64,000 nucleotides of DNA from Dastarcus helophoroides (taxonomy: Eukaryota; Arthropoda; Insecta; Coleoptera; Bothrideridae). The DNA lies in NCBI GenBank assembly GCA_028583605.1, contig CM053326.1:15416587-15480586 (forward strand), given 5' to 3'. A model generated the notes under the pieces. It saw only the letters and a list, made by a program, of their open reading frames with translations, was not told the DNA's origin and did not search any database. The position numbers and the translations under genes are program-made. Below are positions 1 through 12,560 of this stretch, piece after piece (position 1 is the first letter of the stretch; each line of letters starts with the position of its first letter).

Positions 1-1218
1 CGAATGAATTAAACTTAAAAAAATAAAATTGGTTTGGAAAACATATCTTTAGGATACCATGACCATCCAATATGCTGGACTTTAATATAATTTTAAAAAA
101 AGACATGAGATCAAAAAAGAATTGCGAAATAATCCTTAAAGAAGGAGAAAATTTTATAAATCTGATCAAATATTCCAGCAGAATATTTTCAAATATTATG
201 TTCAATGCTGCATAGAAATAACATGGTGATAAACGAAAAAAGAGATTTGACAAATTATAAGAAACTAAGCGTCCAAACATTTAGTTGTCAGAGATTTCAA
301 ATAAATATTACATTTGAGTATTCTTTTAGCAGAAGGAAACGAAAAAAATTGTTTCAAATACATAATAAATGTTTAAAAATGAATAAGGTTTCTTAATTGT
401 TTATCTAATTACTCTAATCCATTAATTAATTTTACAATTATATAACGATAAAAATCACAGCGTCCAAATATAAAGTTGTTAGGGCTCATAATTGAGAGTT
501 CATATTTTTACAAATATGCAATTTATATGATTAAAATTGACATTAAATCAGTCTGTTTTAAATACTGTTATTTTTGCTTAGGTCCAGAAAATTTGAGAAA
601 AAAGTTATTTTATTGAAATTAATCTAGAGAATTTTAATTTTTTAATTTAACATTAGATATTTCCCGAACTATAACAATTAGACCCACATATATTTATATC
701 AAAGCAAAGATTAACTGCTGGTTAACAGAAATGGAAAATAATATAGAGGGTGTGCAATTTTTATTTTTTGATAAAAATGTTATTTTGCGTTTGCCTATCA
801 CCCTGTATAACTCCAAATTTTATTTAAATAAAATTACATGATTTTTTTAAGAAAAGGATGTTTGAAATAATCTGCACTTAATCTGCCTTTCAAGCGAGCT
901 TGAAATTTACGTTTAATTTTCATGATTTTTCTAAATATCCAGAAAAAGGTTAACCGCAGACCCCTATTATTTGACATCGTTTCAATCAGCATATAAGATA
1001 TTCAAATATATAAAAAAATGTAAGGTGTTCTATTAAAAAAAGGCAACTTTTAGTGCTACATTCTGTATATGTTCATCTGGAATAATAAAAAATAATTTTA
1101 GAATGCGTGCCTTATGGTGATGTACCCTCGTACCAAAAATATTTTTGTTAGCGAAGAATCTGTAGGAGCTACATAGCTTTACCCTACTAATAACTCACAA
1201 ATAGTAGTCAGTATTAAT
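1..1218. other. AT-rich intergenic DNA, no gene recognised
   Basis: No open frame here resembles a protein family. The short open frame at 205-396 is Lys/Asn/Phe-rich and has no recognisable motif. Around 1009-1035 there is a TAAGGTGTTC-type string like the ends of the TACAGGGTGTTCC family found elsewhere in the window, so part of this may be old transposon sequence. Confidence 0.5.
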
Positions 1219-1219
1219 A

Positions 1220-2257
1220 TACAGGGTGTCCCCGTTTTAAGTGCCTTAAATGAAACAGGCGATAGAAAAAGTAATTTTAAGGTAAAAGTTTCCAATGAAC
1301 ATGTATCCGGAAACTCTTAAAAAAAAAGATACAAGGTGTTGAAATTTGAATAAAAAAAGTTTTTATTATTACATTTTCAAGTTTTTAGAGTTATTTAAAC
1401 TAAATTTTGCACAGATGGTGTATAGATGAAGTATCATAAAATAAGAGAAAATTAAGTTTCCTATCGCCAGTGGCGGAGTTGCAGTTAATCTGTGATATTG
1501 TTTTGAAAAAAAAGTAGTACGCCACTAAACAAAATGAAATATAATACAATTTTTGGATAAAGCGTTTAATTCCGAAGAAGAGTTTTTCTTTGATATTTTT
1601 TTTGGCATTTACTACCTTATGTTTTACGTAGGGACTGTTCGAATACAATGTATGCTTTAAATAATCACTGACTAACACAAAAAGGGGTAAGTTTAAGATA
1701 CTACGACACTGGATAAAATGAAATGAATTAACAGTTTTGAATAAACGGTTTTTCATATTTGTGACTATTGTGACAGAATTTAAATTTTTGGGACTTTCCT
1801 TAGTGAAAGTACGAGTGAGAGTGATGTTTTTTCCAAAGGCAGCGACATTTAGCAACCAGTGACAAATACTGGAAAATGTCAAGAAATAACTTTTATTCAA
1901 AATTAAATATTTTACCCAAAACAGGTAATTTATTTTCTTTCTCCAATAGTGTACCGCATTTTTCCTACAATAATATCAGAAATTGCTCGTAACTCCACCA
2001 CTGATTGAGATAGAAACTTAGGTTTATTTTATTTTGTGATCCTTCATTCATACACCATGTATGCAAAATTTGGTTTAAATATCTTAGAAAACTTGAAAGT
2101 GAAAAAGTAAAAACTTTTTTTTTAATTCAAACTTCAATACCTTGTATCTTTTTTATTAAGAGTTTCCGGATACATGTTCATAGGAAACTTTTTGCCTAAA
2201 ATTGTTTTTTCTATCACCTGTTACATTAAAGGCACTTAAAACGAGGACACCCTGTAT
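1220..2257. mobile_element. Long-TIR non-autonomous element, about 1.04 kb
   Basis: The left end reads ACAGGGTGTCCCCGTTTTAA, and the reverse complement of the right end reads ACAGGGTGTCCTCGTTTTAA. The two arms can be followed inward for roughly 300 bases each (about 1221-1520 against 1950-2256), with substitutions and small indels. The central 400 bases are single copy. The minus-strand open frame at 1400-1900 crosses arm and centre and shows no transposase motif, so I do not call it a gene. Length and arm structure fit a foldback or MITE-like DNA transposon; the superfamily is unknown. No clear target duplication is visible. Confidence 0.75.
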
Positions 2258-4105
2258 CTTTCAAAATTTTAAAACTTCTAATATAACTAGAAATTATAAA
2301 AAATTGTGTTTTTTTAAGAATTTTCTCAAAAAAAAAATTCAATGTTTTGTTTATTGCTTTTTTTCTTAAATGTCGACTACTAATTCGAAATTTAAATTTT
2401 TTATAGTAATGTCTTCTTATTCTCAAAGCTTAGACTCCACCTCTAAATTGTGACCTATTCAAAAATTCTAAGTTCCTACTCGAATTAACAAGTCAAATAA
2501 ATCTAAATTTAGGCTAGGCATTTTCTTAAGATTCGAATATTCGACTTCATACTCCTTGTTTAAAAATTTCTAGAAAAAGTCGAAATGGCTTAAAATCAAA
2601 ATTTTTGTGAATAAACTTGGGTTAATTTTTTTAAGTTTTAAAAAAAATATTTACCTGTTTTTGTAGTTTTGTGTTTATTAAAAGCTTCTTAGGAAAAAGC
2701 TGAATACTCATTATTTCAAAATGTTAAGTTTATCTAGCATTTGGATTTGTAAACCTGTTTTTTTATACATTTCGAGGTTTTCTTAAAATCTCGTTTTTTT
2801 ATAGAAATTTCGTATTAAAATTTAAACGTCCATGTTATGAATTTTAAGTCTCTTATAAAAAGTAAACGTTTGTCTTAATACACGTTTGTCTCAAATGTTG
2901 CTAAAAATTTTTCAACTAAAAAATTGTACATTTCTATGACTTTTAAATCAAAATTTCGAAAAATCTTGAAAAAATCAACACTCTTGTTAAAAATTTAAAC
3001 TTTCACCTCGAAATGATAGATTTTTTTCTCGAAATTTCAACTTCAAATTGAAAATCATAAATGTTCCTATAAATTTCAAGTGATGATGAAATCCCGGATT
3101 TACAAATGTCGAAAATCCGAAAATATTCTAATATTTGAGTTTAAGTCGACCATTTGCACATAAACTTGAAATATTTTTGAAACGTTTAGTTTCTTCTTAG
3201 AATTCTGGGTTAGAATCTTAAATTCTTAATTTTTTCTCCAAAATTTTGATTTAAAACTCAAAAGTAGACTTTTTCTGGAAATTTTAGTTTCGTTTTTCAA
3301 GAAGAGCACGTTATAGCTTGAATTTTTCGTACTAAAACATTTTATATTTTTTTTATAAATCTTAAGTGCAAAGGCGAAATTTCGAGAACAAAAACGCACA
3401 GCTCCGAAAAATTTTCATTTCAATGTTGAATTTTTTTACGAAGTTTCGATTTTAAATTCGACAAGTTTTTCTAGAAACTTCAACTGAAAGTTCGCTTAAA
3501 CTTAACAGCGAATTTTTCTTATTGAATAAACTACTACTGTTGCTACAACTCAAAATTTCAATTTTTTTTAGTATTACATAATATGACTTATTTTTAAAAG
3601 GTTTAATTTCTTCGGAAAATTCTGAATTTAAACTTCTTCTTCTTCTTCAAATATTTAATTTGTTCTCTAAAATGAAATAATTTTTTGAAATTTGTCTCTC
3701 AAAATTTCGATGTTAAGCTTAAAATTTTGATAATTTTTTCAACATTTCGAAATATGTAACATATTTTCGAAATTTCATTGTAAAATTAAATTTGTTCAAA
3801 TAAATTTAAATTATTGTTTATATTCCCAAACATTAATGTTTACATTTTAAAGTCGAACATTTGAGAATATACTTTTATTTTCAATTTCTGTCTCGTTTTT
3901 TATTTGTAAATTTCGACTTCTTTCTGAAATCCTTCAGTTTAAACTTATAAATTATTATATGAATATTTTTTTTCTAAAATTTCAGCTTATAAAAACGACA
4001 AAGGTATCGAGTTAATTCTTTCGAATTTATAAATGATGAGTTTCTTCTGAAATTTTAAATTTTCTTCTAAAAGTGCGAAATTAAAAGATAAAGTTACGGC
4101 CCATT
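2258..4105 (+). repeat. Degenerate TTTCGA-rich short-period repeat block
   Basis: Strings of the form AAATTTCGACTT, separated by T-runs and A-runs, recur irregularly every 20-35 bases. On this strand the block is mainly of the TTTCGA-then-T polarity. A short CTT microsatellite lies near 3632-3646. Open frames inside are Phe/Lys-rich artefacts of the repeat. Confidence 0.6.
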
Positions 4106-5335
4106 TCGAATCGAACCGAAATTACGACCGGAGCACCTTTTTTTTGCTGAAACAGAAACCGAAACCTCGGTCAGCATCTAATATTAATACTTTTTTTTAA
4201 ATAATTGACATTATTTTTTGAATCGGAATGGTTTTTCAAAACCTATATTTATTAATTTTACTTTAGGAGAAATACTTTAAAAAAAAAGATAAATGTTTTA
4301 AAAATATATATTAAAACATCGTGCAATTAATAACGTATTACTCTAGCCACTTCCTGTCAAGGTTGTAGTGAGAAGGGTGGTCGGATTATCAACCACTGAA
4401 GAATAACTGTAAATGGTCAACAGGGAAACTGGAATTATGAAACCGCCAGGTGGCACGCGCTGAAGGGTTGTCTCCCACACAATCTTCATAATATAGGGCA
4501 GATTTTGATGTCAATAGCAAGCTTCTAGCTGTGGTTTCTCACAGATATGCTTACGATGCAGTACATCATAATATAAAAGCTTTAGAATCTTGCCTGATCC
4601 ACTGCAACTCTACTGAAATCACCTCAAATCCTTGCGTTCCGCTATATTCTTGCCCTTCCTTTATCTAGCTGCGTGTGAGAATTTCGCACTTGAAAAAATA
4701 CGAGAAATCGTTCTTTACGGTGCTTGAATTTTCGGGATTTTACTGTTGCGATTATTTACATTTGAAAAGCTTTCAGCAATATTGAACCTACCAAATAGTT
4801 TGTCAATATAATAAATAAAAACATATATCATTGCAAACGTACCTATTATTGCGTTTGTCCTTTCTTTAGGGCATTAGGCATTTTCACATTTAAATATATT
4901 GTTGGTAAATGCGTTTAACCATTATTAAGTAATAAAATTCAACCACATTCCGCATGTACAACTTGAAAAAAATTGCAGAAATCTAAAAATCGATATAGGA
5001 GAGGTAAAATGCGAGTTAAAAGAAAAATTTTCAGGTTTTGTTATCTTATGGCTATAAGATATTTTATTGCATTATAAGCGACTTTAGGAACTTACCTGGA
5101 GTAATACTTTATAAATTAATCAGAACTTGGCATTTCTAATTAACTTTTATAAATTATTATATAAATTACTTTTAAACTCTTAGATTAATCATTTCTTAAT
5201 AAGTATGTTCTTTAAATTCTTCTTGGGATATGAATAAATTATATTATACCAGCATTGCTTGTGGTCGAAATTCGCCCAATATCCGATGCATATTTCTATG
5301 CAAATCTTACCTTAACAATTTGTGGAAAGAAGTGG
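4106..5335. other. Unassigned DNA between repeat blocks
   Basis: At 4107-4170 there is a stretch rich in GAACCGAAA-type strings, like the terminus near 41230-41362 that resembles a hAT end. At 4340-4680 there is a more GC-balanced segment unlike its surroundings, but I recognise no protein, RNA or repeat family in it. The rest is AT-rich and featureless. Confidence 0.4.
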
Positions 5336-7735
5336 GAGCATGAACATATTTATTCTTTTTTGAAAATTTCGACTATTATCAACAATTCTGGCTTTTTTAA
5401 AAATTTCGTCTTTTTTTCGAAAAATCTCAATTTTTGTGCGAATTTCGATCTTTTCTCGAGATTTACAACTTTTTTTGGACATTGTGAATTGAAATTCAAT
5501 TTTTTTAGAAATTTCAACTTAGAAAAAAATTTCTTTGTAATTTCGACTTCCTTTTTAAAAATTTAAATATTTTTTTAACTCGTCAATGTTTTTAAAATGT
5601 TGACTTCATAATTTGTATTTATTTTTTGAAAATTTTGACTTTTTTTAAGATTTCAACTGCTCAAATAGCTGATATTTTTTAAAAATTGCGACCACTTAAT
5701 GTATTTCAATTTTCTCTGAGAATTATGGTTTTTTGAAGCATTGGACATTTCTTGAAAATTCTTACTTCGTTTTGAAGAATTCGATACTCTTTTTTAAAAT
5801 TTTGACCACTTAAATATTTCAAACATTTCTGAGAATTTTGGCTTTTTGAAACATTGGATACTTTTTGAAAATTCCTACTTTGTTTTGAAGAACTTGAAAG
5901 TTTCGATTTTTTTTCTTCATTTCTACCTTTTTTGAAGGTATCGATTTTGAAAATTTTGACATTTTAAAATGTCCACTTATATTTCAAACTTCATATTTTT
6001 TTAAAATTTAGACTTGAAGTCAAAAAATAATGTTTTTTGACTCTTTTCGAAATTTTTATTTTCTTACAAACTTCGACTCTCTCTGAAATATTTTAGTTTC
6101 TTGAAATTTTCAACCCTTTTAAAAGCACTGACTTTTTGAAAATTTCGTCAATTTCAAATTTTTCACCTTTAGAAACATTTGACTTTCAAAGGAATATGTA
6201 TCTGCTTTTTCTTAAAATTCTAATTTAGATTTCAAAATTTTTTTTTTAAATTGACGCTCTTTTAAAATTTTTTCTATTTAAAACATTCGATCTTTTTTTT
6301 TTAATTTTCACCTTATGTGAAAGTTATTACCTTTTTAGTAAAATTCTCCCATTTTAAAGATTTAAACTTTCGAAAATATTTACTTTTTTCAATTTTAACT
6401 ATTTTAAAAATTACAGTTTTTCAAAATGTACACTTTTTAAAGAAAATTGCTTTCTTTTTAATTGTTCACCTTATTTGAAAGTGATGAATTTTTTTCATGA
6501 TTGTCTTTTTTTGAAAATTTCAAGCTTTGAAAATATTGACTTTTATACAGATTTTGACTTTTCACGTTTTTAAAAAATTTTTTAAAATTACTACTTATTT
6601 TGAAAATTTTCACCTTTTTTGAAGATTTCTATTTATCTAAAATTTCAGATTTTTTCAAAATATCAGTTTAATTCATGATTTAAAATTTTTATCAAAATTC
6701 TTATTAAATTTCAAAGTTTCCATTTTTTGCAAAATTTCCACTTTTTTAAAACGTTGAAATTTTTCTATACTTTTGACTGTCTGAATAATTTTGCCCCTTT
6801 CAAAAATTATATTTTAAAATTTCAACTTTTTTAAAATTGTATTTTTTTGCAAATTTTAATTTTTCCTTGCATTTTGCTTTTCGGCTATACAGAAAATTAT
6901 TCTTTATCTGGTTTTTTGCAAACTTCTACTCAAATTTATTTCTACTTTTTTCACATTCGAATATTCTGAAAATTTTAATTTTTGTTCCAACATAACTGGG
7001 CTCGGTAAGGTAAAATGAATTTAGGGAAATTGACTTTTTCTCCCAGTTTTTCTGTTTTTGAAACTACTGACTTTGCTGAAAAATTCTACTCTTATTTTGG
7101 AAAATTTCAACTTTATTAAAGATGTTAACTTTTTGTGAAAATTTAGACTTTTTTAAAAGATCAAATCTTTCAAAATTTTCAGGATTTTAAACAGTTCGGG
7201 ACTGAGTTTCGAGACTGAGGTCGAACGAAATGTTGAGATTTTTTTGGTACGATTCTTTATTTAAAAGTTTATTTTTCCAAATTTTATTTATTCTTTAGAT
7301 TTTCCTCTTTTTAAATTTATTTTCCGTTTAAATATTTAGATTTTAGACAAAATTTCCAGAAAAAAAACATCAATTTTAAGTTGAAATTGAAATAGGAAAA
7401 AGTAAAAATTGTTTTAAATTTTCAAAAAATAAAAATTTCAAATTAATCCAAGGTTAGTTGAAATTTTAATTTTCGAAATTCGAGTTTTTTCCCAAAGTTT
7501 TGAGTTTTTTTTAAACGTACTTTCAAAATTTTAACTATTTTTCCGAAAACCGCAATCCCAACTTGACATTATAAATTTTATTTAAATGGAAAAAATTTAT
7601 CAAAAGATTAAATTTACTTCACAAATTTCAACTTGATTTCTCTTTTGTGTTCAAATTTAAAATTTGAGCCTTTTCGAGAAATTAGAAAGCTTTGAGTTTT
7701 TAATACTACCACCTATAACTTCAGTGTTTTCTTTA
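5336..7735 (+). repeat. Degenerate TTTCGA-rich repeat block, T-polarity
   Basis: This is the clearest block in the plus polarity. GAAAATTTCGACTTTTT-like units recur for about 2.4 kb, with heavy divergence and no fixed period. The open frame at 5255-5566 runs into the block and is a Phe/Asn-rich translation of the repeat, not a gene. Confidence 0.65.
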
Positions 7736-8366
7736 CAACTTGAAAATAGGACAGAGTAGCCATATCACATATCAATCTAGAGAAACGTGGATGGATAGGG
7801 TGGATAGAAATCGACCCAATTACGGTGTGCGATAAGAACGCATGTCATTTTTAAACTTAAAATTAGACAATAAAATCTGTCAAATCGACTTAGCTATGTT
7901 CTTATATTGGATTTTTTTTTCAATTCGACGAAGGGTGATTCACATAATTGATGATGAGAATTTAAAACCTTTTTGAGAAACACTGAAACAAGGGCGGTTA
8001 GTTGGTGCTATATTTCTATTCTACAAGTATTTTTGTGGAAGATTCTCGCAGGAACCTCCAAGGGCATACAAGATACTCGGAAGCAGCAAATTCCTGTGCG
8101 ATCCATCTTAACCCATCGAGGACTTCTTCTGTCTACGGAGACTGTTTTTTTTCTCTTGAACTTCCAAACTCTGGAATTCCTTTTCTAACACAATTTTCTT
8201 CAACAAATTCAACATATTCTTACTTAAAAAGCAATTCATATGTATTTATCTTAATTTCCGTATACTGCTCGCAGTGCGGGTCATGATAGGGTTACCCTGA
8301 GCGAGTGGATAGTGCTTAAGAAAAAATTAAAGATTTTTCTTTTGAATTCCACAAATTATCAATAAG
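7736..8366. other. Unassigned DNA
   Basis: Two overlapping short open frames lie at 7973-8286. Neither has a recognisable domain, and I do not support them as genes. Nothing else was recognised. Confidence 0.4.
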
Positions 8367-8490
8367 CTAATTAACGATGTATTCTCCATCGCTATTTATG
8401 ACCTTTCAACCCTCCAACAAGATTGTTGATGCCTCTTCTGTAGAAATCCTCCTGCTTTGACTCGAAAAATGCATCCACCAAAGTTTGTAA
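8367..8490 (-). pseudogene. C-terminal relic of a mariner-type transposase
   Basis: Read on the minus strand, the sequence gives FFESKQEDFYRRGINNLV, then, after a frame change, VINSDGEYIVN and a stop. This matches the usual mariner C-terminus, in which a Phe-Tyr-x-x-Gly-Ile segment is followed by an Asp/Asn-Gly-Glu-Tyr ending. The frame change and the absence of any catalytic region nearby show it is dead. It differs in sequence from the mariner at 27.5-28.8 kb, so it is a separate family or subfamily. Confidence 0.6.
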
Positions 8491-9490
8491 CTTACTTAAC
8501 GTAAAACTCATCCACTGATCGTTGGTTCAATTATCACTACATGACACAAATTTCCCGAGCAGATTTAGCGGTGGTAGCGCTTTTCTCACCCCTAAAAAAA
8601 TTTAGCTATACAGAATGTATAATAATAGTAATGGTAAATAGAGCAAAAGTGGATTTTTCGTAAAAAAAATAGTGATTTAGCTAAATCTCACTATTTAAAA
8701 TTTCCGATTAAATCTGAAAAAATTTGCCGTTTGAAAGGGCAATTTCACTAAAAAAAGAGTGGAATAACTTTTAAGATTTCAAATTTTGAAATTAGGGTCA
8801 ACATTTTTAGACTAATTTGGAAATTGTTAAACCTTCGTAGGTATTTTCTGTTTTTCTGAAGATTCTATTTTTTTTAAAGTATAGACTTCTATCCATAAAT
8901 TCTTAACTTTCCAATAAAACGTCTAATATTAGTTTTTTATTTTCAACTCGAAATACACAAAAATGTATTTATACAGGGTGATCCAAATTAAGTCGGCAGT
9001 TATTATTAAAGATACAAAATTTGTTTAATTTGCAAACTACGTACAGTTCTTGACGCTGATTAAGATGGCATTATGAAAAAAACAATTGAACAACGCGTTT
9101 TTGAGATTTTTGACAAAGTTACAATTTTTTAAATAGAACTGCCCTCTTTATTGCATGTTTTTACGAAAGGTAAGGGAATTTTAAATGAAAATAGTTATTA
9201 TAAATTTTTTGTTAAGATGAATAATAACGGAGCTGTGAGCTCTTCAAATTCATTTTAGTCTTAACGTGTGGCGGGGGATAATTTCATTTAGAATCTTTGG
9301 ATCTTTCATTTATGATTTTTTCCTGAATGATAAAAGATGTGTGAAATTTATGCAAAACATCTTAGTAAATAATTTCTTAGATAAAATGAATTTAATAAGC
9401 AGGCAACATGTCACATTCCAGCACAATTGAGCTCCTACGTATAATTATAGGAAAACCCGTTATCTTCCAAGACATATGGGTTCAAACTAA

Positions 9491-10136
9491 TAGGGGAGAC
9501 TGGGGTACTCTGGACCACGGAGAATTGCGGACCAGCTTAATATTTTTTTCTCTAGTAATGGTTGACAGCTACAAATAACTGTCGTCGCTCTCCTCATGTT
9601 AAGCTTATTTTACCTTGAGTATTCGACTTGTGTACACGAACCGTTACCTCCCTTCGATACCAAATAGAAATGTGATTACTTCGAAAAAATTTTTTTACTT
9701 TGAGTTTTCTCTAATTTAACCACACTTTTCGCGAACCAACTCAGGTAAATATCTTCATAATATTCGCGGAACCTTAGGTCTTCGACACAAACAGGAAATT
9801 TTCCATGAAGTTTGTATTTGGTTACTTATATTTTGCCATATTGAAAAAAAGGACGTTCGGGGAAGTACGGACCACTTTGTCGGGGAAGTATGGATCACTC
9901 AATTCTTTACATTTCACAAGCTAACTTCGTGTATTTGATGCATATAAGTGATTATTCAGGCAAATGTTCAACACAGCATTATTTTTCTGGCAATTTCTAA
10001 TAGTTTTTCTCATCCCACTTAAGTTTGTTTCTTTTTCATAATAAATCTACTGTCATTGTTAACCAAAAATAAAAGGTTTTTCTACGACATTTTCCCATTT
10101 TTTAATCGACTTATTAAGTGGTTCGTAATACCCCGA
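9491..10136. mobile_element. Nested element with repeated GGGGAAGTACGGACCAC motif
   Basis: The left side carries GGGGTACTCTGGACCAC, then GCGGACCA. A near-direct duplication follows at about 9858-9900 (CGGGGAAGTACGGACCAC, then CGGGGAAGTATGGATCAC). The right side ends with the inverted form GTGGTTCGTAATACCCC. The arrangement looks like subterminal transposase-binding motifs. It sits inside the family A element. No coding remnant was seen within it. Confidence 0.5.
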
Positions 10137-10346
10137 CATTTTTCAAAATCGCAAAAATGCAACTTGTGCTCCAACTGATATGTTATATATTTTAATACAA
10201 TTTAATCAAACTACTGCAACTCAAAGAGAGGTTATTAGTTGTACTACAAATTCAGGCTTTAAAATTTTCAGAAAAAAAATATCTTTTTGCCAGTTTTTAG
10301 CCAAAATAAAAAGGCGGTCCACAATATTCCAGTCTCGTCCACAATT

Positions 10347-10586
10347 ACTGAATGGCCTCCAAGGCCACCTGCTTTGACCCCACTCGAATTTTTATTGTGA
10401 GATTACCTTAAAAATCGCATTTATACAATGCGAGACGATAATGTAAATAACTTAAAAAATGTAAACAGTTCGAGGAGAAGTTAATAAAAACGAAATCGCA
10501 GAACTATCTTAAAAAGTATTTCTACTGCTCTGAAATGAGCAAAAAAATGTATTGAAGAGCAAAGAGTTATTTTCAAGCAACTTGTG
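10347..10586 (+). pseudogene. DDE transposase C-terminal relic (IS630/mariner-like)
   Basis: The plus-strand frame reads TEWPPRPPALTPLEFLL, stop, DYLKNRIYTMRDDNV, and after further stops AKKCIEEQRVIFKQLV. The pattern WPPRSPDLTPLDFFLWGYLK followed by a Cys-containing end is characteristic of a widespread insect transposase related to mariner/IS630. Here the Asp before LTP is Ala and the later catalytic Asp is Glu. At least four stops interrupt the frame, so it is non-functional. It lies within the inverted arms at 8972-11068 and is the only coding trace of that element. Confidence 0.65.
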
Positions 10587-10650
10587 AAGGCAAAATTAGC
10601 GGTTTCAAAAAGATACATTTTTTTTAGGATTGAATATCACCCTGTTTGTT

Positions 10651-10672
10651 AATATTTACTTACTTACTTACC
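10651..10672. repeat. TTAC microsatellite
   Basis: A TTAC/ACTT tetranucleotide is repeated about four times. Confidence 0.7.
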
Positions 10673-11068
10673 CCTAAGAAATACATATTAACTTGACATT
10701 TGGTTTCATAGTCTACTAAGCTAATTTCACATTCATTTTCGATTTTTTATAATGTACATTTAACTCATTTAAGTCTTCATAACTCCAGTATTATTTATCT
10801 TAGCAAAAAATTCATGCTAACCATTTTTATTCTAAATTCTATTACCTTTTATAAAAATCTAAAATATACAAGGTGTTCCATTTAGAAAATTATAACTTTG
10901 TCAGAAATCTCAAAAACGCAATGTTCAATTATTTTTCCCATGACGTCCTCTTATGTAATGTCAAAAACTATATTGATTTGCTAATTTAACCAACTTTGCA
11001 TCTTTAATAATAACAAAGTTAGCAATGTTGCAGACTTTGTTTGGACTTTTAGTTTGGATTTCCATGTA

Positions 11069-12560
11069 TGTATAAAAAGTGAGAAAGGAGACGAAATTAA
11101 AAATAAGAAAAACACTAAATCTCAAAATATATCCAGTTTCAAGCTTCTAAACATTTTGAAGCTTTGAGCGACTTTTTGAGAAAATGGTCAGTTTGAAATT
11201 AATATTATAGTTTCTTAGTTTTTACTTTTTCAAACAAAATTTGACGTAATCTCAAAATTTAGGGAACAAACTGTTATTGGAAAGAAATATTTTTCTCGAT
11301 ATTTCCAAAAAATATCATTCAACGAATGCTTAAGTCCTTAATTTAAATTTCATTTTAAGAAAAAAGCAAAATTACTGAAAAAAAGGAAAAATAAAATTTC
11401 TAGAAAGTCGAATTTAACAAATTGGTTGTTTGCAAAATACTGAATTTGGAGAAAAGTAAGAAATTTAAACAAACAAAAAATCAACATTTGGGGAAAAAAG
11501 TTATGAATTTTTAAAAAAGTCTTAACCTCCTGGAAGAAAGTTAAGTTTTAAGAAAAAATGTAATTTTCAAAATAAAGTGGTCGAAATTTAGAAGAAATAT
11601 GAATTTGAAGGAACAGGTTAAAATTTCCAGAAATTCTGATTTAAGACAGCAAGTCAAAATTTTCAAAAAGTGGTGTTTAAAAGAAGTAGAAATTGTTATA
11701 GAAATCAGGATTTTGAGAAAAGGAAAAATTTCGAAAAAAAAAGTTTTTAACAAAGTAATCAAAATTTTGATAAAAGCGTTATTACTAAAAATAATGTTGT
11801 AATTTCCAAGAGAAAATTAAATTTTGAGAAAATAAAGTCCAATTTTGAAAAGAAATCCGAAATTTCAAAAAATACGACTTTTTAAATCGAAATATCTAAA
11901 AGAAGAAGAATACTAACGGTTGAATGGATGGTTAATTTTAAACTAGAAATTATGAGAAAATAACAAATTTGGAGAATGAAGTTTTGCTGAAATTTCCAAT
12001 AAGCCAATAAGTTGAATTATTAATAAGCCGAAATGTTTAGAACGAAACAATTTTTGAGAAATATCTTTTGTGAAATTTAGGAAAGAAATACCTATTGGAA
12101 AAAAATAAAGCTTACAAAAGGCTTCAAATTTTGGTGGAAAAGAAATGTCGACTTTTGAATATGAAGTCAACATTAAAAAAAACATGAATTTTGTGAAATA
12201 TCTAAATCACAGAAAAAATTCATATTTTGAGCTGCATTTTCAAAGTAAAGTCGAAACGAAATGACAAATTTTGGGAAAAAATAGCAACTTTCAGCCAAAT
12301 ACGAAAATTGAAAAAAAAGCGAAATATCATCCTTCGAAACTTTCGCTCGACAGCTTCAACTAAGGCAAGTGCCCCACCCTAACTCACCGTCGAAAATTAA
12401 AAAAAAAACGAATTTTGAAATAAAAAAAAACAGTTTTGGGAGAAAGCCAAATTTTGATTGAAATTTCCAGAAAAATCGAATAAAAAAAGTGAACATTTTA
12501 AAAAAAAAGCAGATTTTTTAATGAAATATTTAGGAAATTTTGAAGAGACAAGTTTTGTAC
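11069..12560 (-). repeat. TTTCGA-rich repeat block, A-polarity
   Basis: The same degenerate repeat as at 5.3-7.7 kb, but with AAGTCGAAATTT on the plus strand, so the block is inverted. A GC-richer string, AAGTGCCCCACCCTAACTC, near 12366 resembles the inner border of the family C repeat. The Lys-rich and Phe-rich open frames at 11541-11802 are translations of the repeat. Confidence 0.6.

Larger units (their letters stand above)
8972..11068. mobile_element. Long-TIR DNA transposon (family A, copy 1)
   Basis: The ends are TACAGGGTGATCCAAATTAA on the left and, reverse-complemented, TACATGGAAATCCAAACT on the right. Inverted arms of roughly 270-290 bases follow (about 8998-9260 against 10735-11014). 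They share strings such as GTTATTATTAAAGAT and CGTTTTTGAGATTT. The interior holds a DDE transposase relic (10347-10586, +) and a second element inserted at 9491-10136. A related copy lies at 55476-57130. The transposase C-terminus suggests an IS630/Tc1/mariner relative. Confidence 0.7.

Noticed and set aside
1400..1900. 166-codon minus-strand open frame
   Set aside because: It overlaps the inverted arms of the 1220-2257 element, is rich in Phe/Lys/Asn and shows no transposase or other motif.
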